Assembly (NCBI GenBank): GCA_017437045.1
Contig: JAFSBY010000035.1
Coordinates: forward strand, 57,684-121,683
Source of the DNA: Alistipes sp.
GTDB taxonomy: Bacteria > Bacteroidota > Bacteroidia > Bacteroidales > Rikenellaceae
Direction of reading: 5' to 3'
DNA: 64,000 bases
In this document: positions 8,287 to 15,959 of the stretch, one piece after another
How the letters are laid out: the number at the start of each line of letters is the position of its first letter
Position numbering within the stretch: the stretch's first letter is position 1
Program-made: the position numbers and the translations under genes
The notes under the pieces: model-generated
Databases searched by the model: none
The model's input: the letters and a program-made list of their open reading frames with translations, nothing else
Told to the model about the DNA's origin: nothing

Positions 8287-8355
8287 CCAAAGGAATAAAC
8301 ACATCCAACCTTGGCAAGGGGAGAGAAGCAAAGCGACAGTTAGGATGTGATTTTT

Positions 8356-8428
8356 GCGGAAATAGCTCAGTTGGTAGAGCACAACCTTGCCAAGGTTGGG
8401 GTCGCGAGTTCGAGTCTCGTTTTCCGCT
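8356..8428 (+). tRNA. tRNA-Gly (GCC anticodon)
   Basis: Full cloverleaf of 73 nt. The acceptor stem is GCGGAAA/TTTCCGC, the D arm GCTC...GAGC, the anticodon loop has GCC, and the T arm has the GTTCGAGTC signature. CCA is not encoded (TCAA follows). It shares its upstream promoter with the half-tRNA and ends in the terminator at 8441. Confidence 0.97.
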
Positions 8429-8440
8429 CAAGAAACGACA

Positions 8441-8466
8441 GACAGCCTTTGAGGCTGTCTTTTTTT
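8441..8466 (+). terminator. Terminator of the tRNA-Gly unit
   Basis: GACAGCCT/AGGCTGTC (8441-8459) followed by seven T. An almost identical 30-base copy, including GTCGTTT after the T-run, lies at 8721. Confidence 0.85.
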
Positions 8467-8720
8467 GTCGTTTCTTGAGCGGATTCTCCGCATCGATATA
8501 GACAATCCCTCCAAACCTCCCTTTACGTTCGCTTCGCTCTTTTTCGTTGCTACGGCTCGGAAGAACAAATTACTTTGCTCTTCTCTCGCCTTAATCGCAA
8601 CGCTGATAAGGGAGGCTCTGATTTTGTGGAATACGGACTCGTACGAGCGACCCCAAGTCGCCCCTTTCAGGGGTCGGGGGTGTAAACAACAGTTCGCGAG
8701 AAATGCCCACGAGCATCGTG
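8467..8720. other. Unassigned segment between two copies of the same terminator
   Basis: About 250 bases flanked by direct repeats of GACAGCCTTTGAGGCTGTCT (8441, 8721). It holds small hairpins, CCCCTTTCAGGGG and CCCACGAGCATCGTGGG (8706-8722). Open frames cross it on both strands, but none has a plausible start, signal or family, so I see no gene here. The flanking repeats suggest a duplication of the tRNA 3' flank or a decayed insertion. Confidence 0.4.
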
Positions 8721-8745
8721 GGACAGCCTTTGAGGCTGTCTTTTT
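8721..8745 (+). terminator. Second copy of the tRNA-unit terminator
   Basis: Same stem, GACAGCCT/AGGCTGTC (8721-8739), and T-run as at 8441. It has no gene of its own immediately upstream. Confidence 0.7.
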
Positions 8746-8771
8746 TGTCGTTTTGTAGCAGGACGGAGAAC

Positions 8772-8803
8772 AAACAAAGCAGCCAGATAAGGCTGCTTTG
8801 TTT
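8772..8803. terminator. Terminator of the metallophosphoesterase gene
   Basis: A perfect 13-bp stem, AAACAAAGCAGCC (8772-8784) and GGCTGCTTTGTTT (8791-8803). It lies 19 bases downstream of the minus-strand stop at 8823. Confidence 0.8.
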
Positions 8804-8822
8804 CATTCAATCACATATCATC

Positions 8823-10409
8823 TTACTGCATCTGCCAATGGAACGCCTTGGGGCGCTCGACGGTCTGCGTCCAGCTATGGCCAAAGGAGTCGCGCACGGT
8901 GATTTCGAGGGTCGAATCGGCATGATCGGCCACCACGCGGAACATGTGATCGGTCACGGCCGGCTTAAAGGCACTCGTCGATCCAAACACGCCATCCGCC
9001 ACCAGTCGATAGAGCGGATCGCGCTTACGCATACGCTCCACCGGAAGTCGAGATCCCTGCTCACGCACCTCGATCTGCCAGCTCGGATCGTAATTATAGA
9101 CATTGATCCACACCTCGTTCGATTCGACCTGTCCGCCATACTGCTCCGGCACAGTATTCATGTCATAGACGATGAATTGGCAACTGTCAATCGGGCGACC
9201 GAGTGCCTTGTAGCTCCATTCGATCTGCTTACCATCGACCCAATAGATGGCATATCCGCCCGGTGTGCCATCCTTCGAGAGGTGACGACGGCCCTCACCA
9301 TCCAACTTCCACGACGAAGCGGCCACGGCAATATTGTTATGCTCGGTGATACGCTTCGAGTAGTTGTAGTGGCGATTCACGTGGGTATGACCACTCAAAA
9401 TATGCACCCGTTTGAATTTTTTGACAAGGGACAACAGGCGACGGGCATTCTGTTCGTCGGTAAAGGCGGAGGTCAAGATAGGATCACCCTCTTCGAGCTT
9501 CCCGCTCTTCCACATCGGCGCATGCATACAGATCACCAACGGCGTCGCACGATCCACATACTGCAAATCTTTCGCTAACCAATCCATCTGCACAGCATCA
9601 ATCTCCACCCGGAAATCCCAGCGCGTCTTCTTACCCACCTTGCGAGGCCCAAGATAGACCAGGTTATCCAGCATCACATAGTGCACCTTGCCCAGGTTGA
9701 ACGAATAGTAGCTCGGACCCACCACGCGACGATAGGTCTTCACAGCCACCGAGTCCCACTCCTCCGGTGTCCACTTGCCCTTCGGGTCGTTGTCGTGGTT
9801 ACCCATCGAGTGGAAGAGCGGAATCGACGGAATACGCTCCATCTCTTTCAGGTATTCGGGCAGGCCGTAGTTGTTGCGATACCAACGCGAATCGGTCGTC
9901 ATATCACCCACGGTCAGGCCATAGAGTTTTCCTTCAGTCGTCTGCATCATCTCCCGATAATCGGGCACAAACTTCTCCCAGAATTGGCGAATATCCTCAT
10001 CGGCAGCCGTATTCGAGAGGTGAATATCGTTGAGCACCAAGAGCGTGTAACGGCTGTTATCGACCTTCTTTAGGTGGAAGTCGGCCTGCTCGAGCCCCTT
10101 ACCACGGGTTACCGACACAAAGTGGCGCGGAATAATCCCGTCAGCCTCCACTTCGTAGCCCGAAGGGATCGAGAGAAAGACATAACCGCACTGCTTCGAC
10201 GAGTGCATCGTGTAAGCACCTGCAGCATCGGTCACCACCACCTGCTCGCCATCCGAGATCACCGCTCCGGCCACACCTTGGCCCTCGCAGAGAACTCGTC
10301 CCTCGATATTGTGCTCCTGAGCCATCGCCGAAGAGCCCGACCACAACCAGGCAAGCAGCAGCACCCACCAAATGCCCATACGTTGTTGCGACTGTTTCAT
10401 AGTCATCAA
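8823..10409 (-). CDS. Secreted calcineurin-like metallophosphoesterase
   Basis: 528 residues. A signal peptide (WWVLLLAWLWSGSSAMAQ) is followed by a small beta-sandwich domain (EGRVLCEGQGVAGAVISDGEQ), as in the metallophosphoesterase N-terminal family. The catalytic domain has all metal motifs: NDIHLS, VGDMTTD, GNHDND, MHAPMW and GHTHVN. A C-terminal domain of about 150 residues follows (WKLDGEGRRHLSKDGTPGGY onward). The family hydrolyses phosphomono- or diesters; a periplasmic or extracellular site is inferred from the signal peptide. It lies 74 bases downstream of the GH106-like gene on the same strand and may be co-transcribed. Translation could start at 10409 or 10400. Confidence 0.9.
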   Translation of the reverse strand: MMTMKQSQQRMGIWWVLLLAWLWSGSSAMAQEHNIEGRVLCEGQGVAGAVISDGEQVVVTDAAGAYTMHSSKQCGYVFLSIPSGYEVEADGIIPRHFVSVTRGKGLEQADFHLKKVDNSRYTLLVLNDIHLSNTAADEDIRQFWEKFVPDYREMMQTTEGKLYGLTVGDMTTDSRWYRNNYGLPEYLKEMERIPSIPLFHSMGNHDNDPKGKWTPEEWDSVAVKTYRRVVGPSYYSFNLGKVHYVMLDNLVYLGPRKVGKKTRWDFRVEIDAVQMDWLAKDLQYVDRATPLVICMHAPMWKSGKLEEGDPILTSAFTDEQNARRLLSLVKKFKRVHILSGHTHVNRHYNYSKRITEHNNIAVAASSWKLDGEGRRHLSKDGTPGGYAIYWVDGKQIEWSYKALGRPIDSCQFIVYDMNTVPEQYGGQVESNEVWINVYNYDPSWQIEVREQGSRLPVERMRKRDPLYRLVADGVFGSTSAFKPAVTDHMFRVVADHADSTLEITVRDSFGHSWTQTVERPKAFHWQMQ

Positions 10410-10483
10410 GCGTTAAATCGTTTTAATCTTCCTTCACAAAATTAGGCATATTTTTGCAAACATGCAACTCTCGATACAAAATT

Positions 10484-13240
10484 TTAGGGCAATCGGATTT
10501 GCAGATTCACCTCCTGCACGGCTGATTTGTAGGTTGCGTCGTCATCCGCCTCGATGCAGAGCGTAATACCACTCCACAAACGTTTAGGGTCATGGCCAAA
10601 ATAGTCGAGATCGAGTCGGAAGCTGTATTCACCCGTCTGAATAGCCGGGCCCGAGATCAACACCACACGCGGTCGCACCGAGGCATGCGCCGTACTCTCG
10701 GCTTTCCGTTCGGCATCGACAAAGAGCGGTTCGACGGTAAATTCGCGAGTCGTGCACAATGCATTCATCTTGATGTGTTTTTCGGGCTCATACGTCAGTT
10801 GCTCGCCATTGATGCGCGCCGAGAGATACTGCATCTTTTTTCCGCAGGATGCAGCATAGCGCCCCTTCGTGCGATCCACCATCTCCTGATCCTGATACCA
10901 AAATTGGTCGTGAGGATCCTGGCTCTCAAAGCCACTCTCATGCCAGCGCGAATAGTAACATCCACCCTCAGGACGTGGATCAGCCAACGCTTTGGCGATA
11001 AATTGCACGATATAGGCCTGCGTCTCCGCACAGAGATCGAAATGGCCCTTACCGGCATCACAGAGGAAGGAGATGCGGCTATCGGGATACATCATGCGGA
11101 AGGCCAAGGCGGGTCGCACGCGTGCCTCCCACCATTCGTACTCGCCTTCAATCATCAGACCCGGAATGTGGTCAATATTACGTGTACGCCCCCACTCAAT
11201 GTTTGCACCACCATAGCCACAAAGATTCGTGCGCGGAGCATCACCATGATAGGAGATCACGCAAAGCGTGCGGTCGGGATTCCACGCTGCAAAGTTCCAC
11301 GGAAAGGTCGCTTGCGCCGAATGTCCAAAGGGGATGATTGGAGCCGAGGCGATCTCGGGATGTTCGGTTCCCTCGGCAAAGGCCTGCATAATCTGCTCAA
11401 ATCGTTCTTGGCACCCCTTCGAAAGATCCCAATTCTGCGAACCTCGCTGCACAAAAGCCATCGCTACGCCCAGGCTGTCCATGCCCCTACAAAACTCACG
11501 ACTGCGGAAGAGCACCTCCTCGGTCATGTTTTGGTGGCAATAAAGCACGGCACGCACCTGCTTGCAACCTCGCGGCAAACGGATATAGGCTCGTTCCCCC
11601 ACCTCGCCTGTAAAATAATCGAAGGTCACACGACGCTGCTGTAATGCAATCCGTTCACGCATATAATCAGTCAACAGACGCACAGAATCGACATGCGCAT
11701 GACCTCGATCGAATCGGGTACCAAAAGGTCCCATCGTCAAAACCCGATCCTCGTAGGGTTGGTGCGCCACACAATGCAACACAAAGTAGTTTACACCTGC
11801 ATCACACAGTTGATCAATATCAGCACGGAAGGAGGTCAGCGTTGCCGGAATATCAGCATCGCCCGGATAGGCCGTAAACGACTCACAGCCAATCACCTCA
11901 CAGCCAGCCGAGTGACCATAACGCGACACAAAACGAGGGCGTTCTATGGTGCCATAATGCGACCGCGCCCAATACTCACTCATCGGCAAATCAAAGGCAT
12001 AACCATACTCCTTTCGATCGAAATCACCATTCCCATAGGGCTCTCCGGCCAATTGTAATCCATAGGGCTTGAGCAGTTCTTTCAACGGCAACAGATACTC
12101 CGACATAAACAACCGCTCTTTGGTTTTGGTACGCTTACCGATACCGCCATGCAACCAATCTCGTCCTTCTCCTGTAGTCAGATACTCCAACCCGAGCGAC
12201 TCGGTCCAATCTTGCCCGCCAGCCTCCCAGCTATCAATGAGAATATGTGTCAATACACGACCACAATAGGGGCGCAACTCCTCCAACAAGGGACCAAGAA
12301 ATCGATTAAAGTGCGCCTCAATCCCCTGTCGAGACAATTTATCACATTCAAGACCCAATCCCGATTCCGCGGCAGCCGTCACCATTTGGCCGTTCGTCGT
12401 ATAGCCCAATCGGCGATATGCCCGACCCGATCCCTTTGCGGTTAATAATTCGATGCGCGTCAGATTTGTTCCCCGATTACTGGTTAATCGAAGATAGCGA
12501 CACCGGGTAGCCGAGCATGCAAAATAAATAGGAATATCGCGTGCCTTCAAAGCAGGTCCCGAGGCCGTACCAAGCAGTTGCCAAACCTCCCCGTCGCTAC
12601 TCACCTCCACACGCAGGCGTGGAGCATAATCACGAGGACCATCGTGCGGGTGAAGCGGTTGCTCCCGCTCGCCTCGCCACAGATTAAAGCCCACCAACGG
12701 CTTCTCCCTGCTCAACGTAACTATCACCGATTCATTTGCCTCCAAGCGGCAAGCAAGCTCCTGCATCTCATCAGCCGCATCCACCTTAAAGGTCTTTAGA
12801 TCGCGGTAAAACCCCATTTTATGCATTGGCACAGGCGGAATGCGCGACTCAGAAACACTCCATGTCAGCTCCTTCATCGACTCTTCGGGGCGAATCCATG
12901 GACCACCCGTAGCCGTATAGCCGGGTGCATTATGCAATCCGAGAGTCAAACCCAGCCGTTCAGCCTCCTGACAAGCATGTTTCACCGCCTCAACCCACTC
13001 CGGCGAACCATAATCTACAGTTCCCCGTTCGACACCGACAGCCACATCAAAGATAAAAGCCGACTCAATACCGGCAGCCTTCATATACTCCAAATCCTTC
13101 GTGATTCCCTCTTTGGAGATATTACCATTCATCCACATCCAATAGCACCCTGTTCGAGGCGGCTTTGTCCCCACACCCCAAACAGGTAAAGCCATTAAAC
13201 AAAGGAGCAACACACCAAAGAGTCTTCTTGCGTAGAACAT
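10484..13240 (-). CDS. GH106-like glycoside hydrolase fused to an alpha/beta-hydrolase domain
   Basis: 918 residues with a signal peptide (about 1-22). Residues 25-540 resemble the catalytic region of GH106 alpha-L-rhamnosidases: GCYWMWMNGNISKEGITKDL, the LGLHNAPGY strand, DSWEAGGQDWTESL (336-349), LAGEPYGNG (397-405) and the VIGCESFT/ADIDQLCDAGVNYF region. Where a GH106 protein would continue into its C-terminal sandwich domains, this one changes near 550 to an alpha/beta-hydrolase-like domain. That domain has the nucleophile elbow GHSAQ (639-643, Ser641) and a likely catalytic His733 (KGHFD). A last region of about 100 residues is beta-rich. The combination suggests deglycosylation plus ester removal from a plant or host glycan. 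This is inference; the substrate is unknown. Confidence 0.75.
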   Translation of the reverse strand: MFYARRLFGVLLLCLMALPVWGVGTKPPRTGCYWMWMNGNISKEGITKDLEYMKAAGIESAFIFDVAVGVERGTVDYGSPEWVEAVKHACQEAERLGLTLGLHNAPGYTATGGPWIRPEESMKELTWSVSESRIPPVPMHKMGFYRDLKTFKVDAADEMQELACRLEANESVIVTLSREKPLVGFNLWRGEREQPLHPHDGPRDYAPRLRVEVSSDGEVWQLLGTASGPALKARDIPIYFACSATRCRYLRLTSNRGTNLTRIELLTAKGSGRAYRRLGYTTNGQMVTAAAESGLGLECDKLSRQGIEAHFNRFLGPLLEELRPYCGRVLTHILIDSWEAGGQDWTESLGLEYLTTGEGRDWLHGGIGKRTKTKERLFMSEYLLPLKELLKPYGLQLAGEPYGNGDFDRKEYGYAFDLPMSEYWARSHYGTIERPRFVSRYGHSAGCEVIGCESFTAYPGDADIPATLTSFRADIDQLCDAGVNYFVLHCVAHQPYEDRVLTMGPFGTRFDRGHAHVDSVRLLTDYMRERIALQQRRVTFDYFTGEVGERAYIRLPRGCKQVRAVLYCHQNMTEEVLFRSREFCRGMDSLGVAMAFVQRGSQNWDLSKGCQERFEQIMQAFAEGTEHPEIASAPIIPFGHSAQATFPWNFAAWNPDRTLCVISYHGDAPRTNLCGYGGANIEWGRTRNIDHIPGLMIEGEYEWWEARVRPALAFRMMYPDSRISFLCDAGKGHFDLCAETQAYIVQFIAKALADPRPEGGCYYSRWHESGFESQDPHDQFWYQDQEMVDRTKGRYAASCGKKMQYLSARINGEQLTYEPEKHIKMNALCTTREFTVEPLFVDAERKAESTAHASVRPRVVLISGPAIQTGEYSFRLDLDYFGHDPKRLWSGITLCIEADDDATYKSAVQEVNLQIRLP

Positions 13241-13301
13241 AAATCGTAGATATAGGAGTTAAAAAATACTATATATAATACGTGCAATCGGACTGTTTTA
13301 C

Positions 13302-13651
13302 TCAAGGCTTGCGACGGCCGAGCAGCCGCAGCATGCTCTCGGCATGTGAGGACTGCGAGGGCGAGCATAACGCAGGAAAACACCCGCCTTCCTTGATCTT
13401 TTCCGGCGGTTTTGGGGTGGGGTTTTCAAGGCTTGCGACGGCCGAGCAGCCGCAGCATACTCTCGGTATGTGAGGACTGCGAGGAGGAGCATAACGCAGG
13501 AAAACGCCCGCCTTCCTTGATCTTTTCCGGCGGTTTTGGGGTGGGGTTTTCAAGGCTTGCGACGGCCGAGCAGCCGCAGCATGCTCTCGGCATGTGAGGA
13601 CTGCGAGGGCGAGCATAACGCAGAAAAACACCCGCCAAAACCGCCGGAAAA
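13302..13651. repeat. Structured tandem repeat, 2.7 copies of a 124-bp unit (family member A)
   Basis: Units start with TCAAGGCTTGCGACGGCCGAG at 13302, 13426 and 13550. Each contains CGCAG-[5-bp hairpin with TCTCG loop]-TGAGGA-CTGCG. Copy 2 has CATAC/GTATG where copies 1 and 3 have CATGC/GCATG, so both strands of the stem changed together. The last unit is enclosed by perfect 17-bp arms, 13523-13539 (TTTTCCGGCGGTTTTGG) and 13635-13651. A related element with the same spacing lies at 31277-31400. Frames crossing the repeat are judged not to be genes. It fills the gap between the GH106-like gene and the ribosomal protein operon. Confidence 0.9.
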
Positions 13652-13653
13652 CA

Positions 13654-13683
13654 CAAAGGGCATCCACGATTGGATGCCCTTTG
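13654..13683. terminator. Terminator of the rpmB-rpmG-DUF4295 operon
   Basis: A perfect 13-bp stem, CAAAGGGCATCCA (13654-13666) and TGGATGCCCTTTG (13671-13683), with a CGAT loop, 32 bases after the last minus-strand stop. Confidence 0.8.
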
Positions 13684-13714
13684 TATTTAAGAGTGATCTC
13701 TTAAAATACCCGAA

Positions 13715-13867
13715 TTACTTCTTCTCGAAGAAATCCTTGATCTCGGCGTTCAGAACGACTGCCTCCTTGAACTGGTACGAGCCCTTCTCCGTCTTGACCA
13801 TCTTGATACACTTGGTATACTGCTTACCTGCACCCGTTTTCAGGGTTGCTACTACTTTCTTTGCCAT
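13715..13867 (-). CDS. DUF4295 family small protein
   Basis: 50 residues: MAKKVVATLKTGAGKQYTKC, then IKMVKTEKGSYQFKEAVVL, ending EIKDFFEKK. Small and basic, with the fixed Bacteroidota gene order rpmB-rpmG-DUF4295. The genomic link and size suggest a ribosome-associated role, but no function has been shown as far as I know. It begins 12 bases after the rpmG stop, and the operon terminator follows. Confidence 0.9.
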   Translation of the reverse strand: MAKKVVATLKTGAGKQYTKCIKMVKTEKGSYQFKEAVVLNAEIKDFFEKK

Positions 13868-13879
13868 AGTGTCTTACTA

Positions 13880-14062
13880 CTATTTAATTTCACGGTGTAC
13901 GGTTACACGCTTCAGGTACGGATTGTACTTCTTGCGCTCCAGACGCTCGGGCGTGTTCTTCTTGTTCTTCGTGGTGATGTAACGCGACATGCCGGGGACG
14001 CCGCTCTCACGCTGCTCGGTGCACTCCAGGATGACCTGCACTCGATTACCTTTCTTTGCCAT
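13880..14062 (-). CDS. rpmG: 50S ribosomal protein L33
   Basis: 60 residues, [20 protein letters not shown] onward, with [20 protein letters not shown] typical of L33. This version lacks the zinc-binding Cys pairs (the Cys-minus type), keeping a single Cys. A part of the large ribosomal subunit near the E site. Middle gene of rpmB-rpmG-DUF4295. Confidence 0.97.
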   Translation of the reverse strand: MAKKGNRVQVILECTEQRESGVPGMSRYITTKNKKNTPERLERKKYNPYLKRVTVHREIK

Positions 14063-14079
14063 TTCTTAAATCGCTTGTT

Positions 14080-14313
14080 TTAGTAGATCTTTTTCGGAGC
14101 GGCAGCCTCACGCAGAGCCACAGCCAGACCCTTTTTGTTAATAGTTTTCATGCCGGCTGCCGATACCTTCAAGGTAACCCAGCGGCCCTCTTCTTCCGAC
14201 CAGAAGCGCTTGGTTTTCAGATTGGGACTGAATTTGCGCTTGGTCTTGTGGTGCGAGTGCGAGACGTTGTTGCCCACAATCGCCACCTTACCGGTGATTT
14301 CGCAAACTTTCAT
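14080..14313 (-). CDS. rpmB: 50S ribosomal protein L28
   Basis: 77 residues from the ATG at 14313, [20 protein letters not shown], with [16 protein letters not shown] and [20 protein letters not shown] as in L28. The frame stays open further upstream, but MKVCEITGK is the family start. A minus-strand -7 box TATATTTG at 14366-14359 puts the transcript start near 14352. First gene of the operon. Confidence 0.97.
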   Translation of the reverse strand: MKVCEITGKVAIVGNNVSHSHHKTKRKFSPNLKTKRFWSEEEGRWVTLKVSAAGMKTINKKGLAVALREAAAPKKIY

Positions 14314-14532
14314 CTGTTCGTTAGTTTTATAAAAAGTTAATTTTCCCAAAAGGGAGTGCAAATATACGCAAAAATTCAGAATCCACCATTCAAAACCCAA
14401 AATTCTTCACTTTTTTCTGAAAAACAGCTGTTTTTTTGCTGCCCAACCTTCTATAAACGCGCTCAAAAATTTGGATATCCAATTTTTAATTCATAATTTT
14501 GTTTTAGAAATTATTCTATAATAGCACTCGTT

Positions 14533-15159
14533 ATGAAACGATTTCTTGGTTTACTGCTCGTTGCGCTGCTGCATAGTCCGCTGGCGAGCTACGCCCAAGA
14601 GGGGGCTAATGACAACCATCAGCCACAACGCTACAAAGTGGGCGACCACTACAAGGCAAATGGTCTCGAAGGGGTGGTCTTTGAGGTAGATGCCTCGGGT
14701 CAGCACGGAAAGATCGTCTCGCTAAAGGAATCGACCGCCCGCATGGAATGGGCCGTCAATCGTCAAGATCAAAAACGTTTTATCGGAGCCGATTCGCGTG
14801 ACGACGGTAAGGCAAATCAAACGGTCGTGCAAGCCCTCTCCGGGTGGCAGGAGCGGTTCCCTCCCTTTGTATGGTGTGCCGATCTGGGCAAAGATTGGTA
14901 TTTGCCATCCATTCGGGAATTGATGCTGTTTGCCAAACACGGTGAGGTAAACGCAACCGTCAATCGCACGTTGGAAAAGCTGGGAGCCAAACAGTTGGCC
15001 AAGCCCGGTGATCTGCGTTGGTATTGGTCGTCGACCGAGTTACCCATTAACAAAAAGAAGCGGATAGCGATGGTGTATTGCATCTATGTTTCCGACATAT
15101 ATTGGCGTTCGGACTGGAAATACCGACACTGCTATGTACGCGCTGTCGCCCAATTTTAG
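14533..15159 (+). CDS. Secreted Lcl/DUF1566-like protein, paralogue of the kinase ectodomain
   Basis: 208 residues. Signal peptide MKRFLGLLLVALLHSPLASYAQ. The mature protein is one domain, YKVGDHYKANGLEGVVFEVD, ASGQHGKIVSLKES, WYLPSIRELMLF, WYWSSTEL and a terminal CYVRAVAQF. It aligns end to end with residues 496-668 of the kinase at 4472-6478 and with the next gene. The spacing to the next gene is 48 bases, so they are probably co-transcribed. No catalytic residues are obvious. A binding or structural role at the cell surface is plausible; the function is unknown. Confidence 0.85.
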   Translation: MKRFLGLLLVALLHSPLASYAQEGANDNHQPQRYKVGDHYKANGLEGVVFEVDASGQHGKIVSLKESTARMEWAVNRQDQKRFIGADSRDDGKANQTVVQALSGWQERFPPFVWCADLGKDWYLPSIRELMLFAKHGEVNATVNRTLEKLGAKQLAKPGDLRWYWSSTELPINKKKRIAMVYCIYVSDIYWRSDWKYRHCYVRAVAQF

Positions 15160-15207
15160 CCCCTCTCATCCCGAATTTGTCTTTTGTACAACTTAATACT
15201 ATTGCTT

Positions 15208-15873
15208 ATGAAACGTATTATTTTTATTGTGAGCGTATTACTTACGTTATCGAGCTATGCTGCCGCCCAAGAATCGACCGGCGGCGACACGCCGAAACAA
15301 CAATACAAAGTGGGCGACTACTACCACGTAAACGGCCTTGAAGGGGTAGTCTTCGAGGTCGATGAATCGGGTCAGCACGGCAAGATCGTCTCGATGACGC
15401 AGAGCGAACCGCTGTGTTGGTGTGGCGATGCCTACGAAGATGGCGTTTATTGGGGTGCTGACGATCGCTACGACGGTGCCAAAAATTGCGCCCTCATCTT
15501 GCAAAAAATCAAACCCAAGAAGGTGCCGCGTTATCAAGCCATCCATTGGTGTCTGCAGTTGGGCGAGGGGTGGTATCTGCCTGCCGAGCTGGAGTTAGCA
15601 TCCTTGATGCTCAACGAGGAGGTACTCACCGCCGTAAACAAAACGTTGATCGAACACGGAGGCACACGCCTTGTTACACTGGGTGAAGATGTAAACTTCA
15701 AACAGTATCGGTATTGGACATCGACCGAGGCGCAACATTATTATGCGCCCAATGTCAACACCTACGACCGTATCCAATACGCCTGCATTATCTCGATGAA
15801 ACAAGGCAAAGTTACTCGCCACGGCCAAAAAGGTATGTGGAAATGCACGGTGCGTGCCGTAGCAGTCTTCTAA
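15208..15873 (+). CDS. Secreted Lcl/DUF1566-like protein, second paralogue
   Basis: 221 residues from the ATG at 15208 (MKRIIFIVSVLLTLSSYAAA, signal peptide). The same domain as its neighbour: YKVGDYYHVNGLEGVVFEVD, ESGQHGKIVSMTQS, WCLQLGEGWYLPAELELASL, YWTSTEA, terminal CTVRAVAVF. It has lost the second Ser of the WSSTE motif (WTSTE). The in-frame ATG at 15184 would put extra residues before the signal peptide, so 15208 is preferred. It and the gene before it look like a tandem duplication. A strong terminator follows. Confidence 0.85.
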   Translation: MKRIIFIVSVLLTLSSYAAAQESTGGDTPKQQYKVGDYYHVNGLEGVVFEVDESGQHGKIVSMTQSEPLCWCGDAYEDGVYWGADDRYDGAKNCALILQKIKPKKVPRYQAIHWCLQLGEGWYLPAELELASLMLNEEVLTAVNKTLIEHGGTRLVTLGEDVNFKQYRYWTSTEAQHYYAPNVNTYDRIQYACIISMKQGKVTRHGQKGMWKCTVRAVAVF

Positions 15874-15889
15874 CGCGAACGATATAACG

Positions 15890-15928
15890 AAAAGAGCCGT
15901 CCAACACCCGGGTTGCGACGGCTCTTTT
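15890..15928. terminator. Bidirectional terminator between the Lcl-like pair and cinA
   Basis: AAAAGAGCCGTC (15890-15901) pairs with GACGGCTCTTTT (15917-15928). It sits between convergent genes and can serve both. Confidence 0.85.
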
Positions 15929-15959
15929 TAGTTTGAAATGGATTTAAGGCCCACGAAAC

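Noticed and set aside
8356-8428. Integration site of a mobile element at tRNA-Gly
   Set aside because: No integrase, no duplicated tRNA 3' end and no mobile-element genes nearby; only the 5' half is duplicated.
8465-8758. A 97-codon frame after tRNA-Gly
   Set aside because: It contains a terminator copy and other hairpins, has no recognisable domain, and the overlapping opposite frame is equally long.
13302-13651. CRISPR-like array
   Set aside because: The units are 124 bases with no short-repeat/unique-spacer pattern, and there are no cas genes nearby.
13302-13667. Open frames through the 124-bp repeat with repeated Cys/Arg-rich peptides
   Set aside because: Their repeated sequence is a by-product of the DNA repeat. 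Both strands are open and no start, signal or family is visible.
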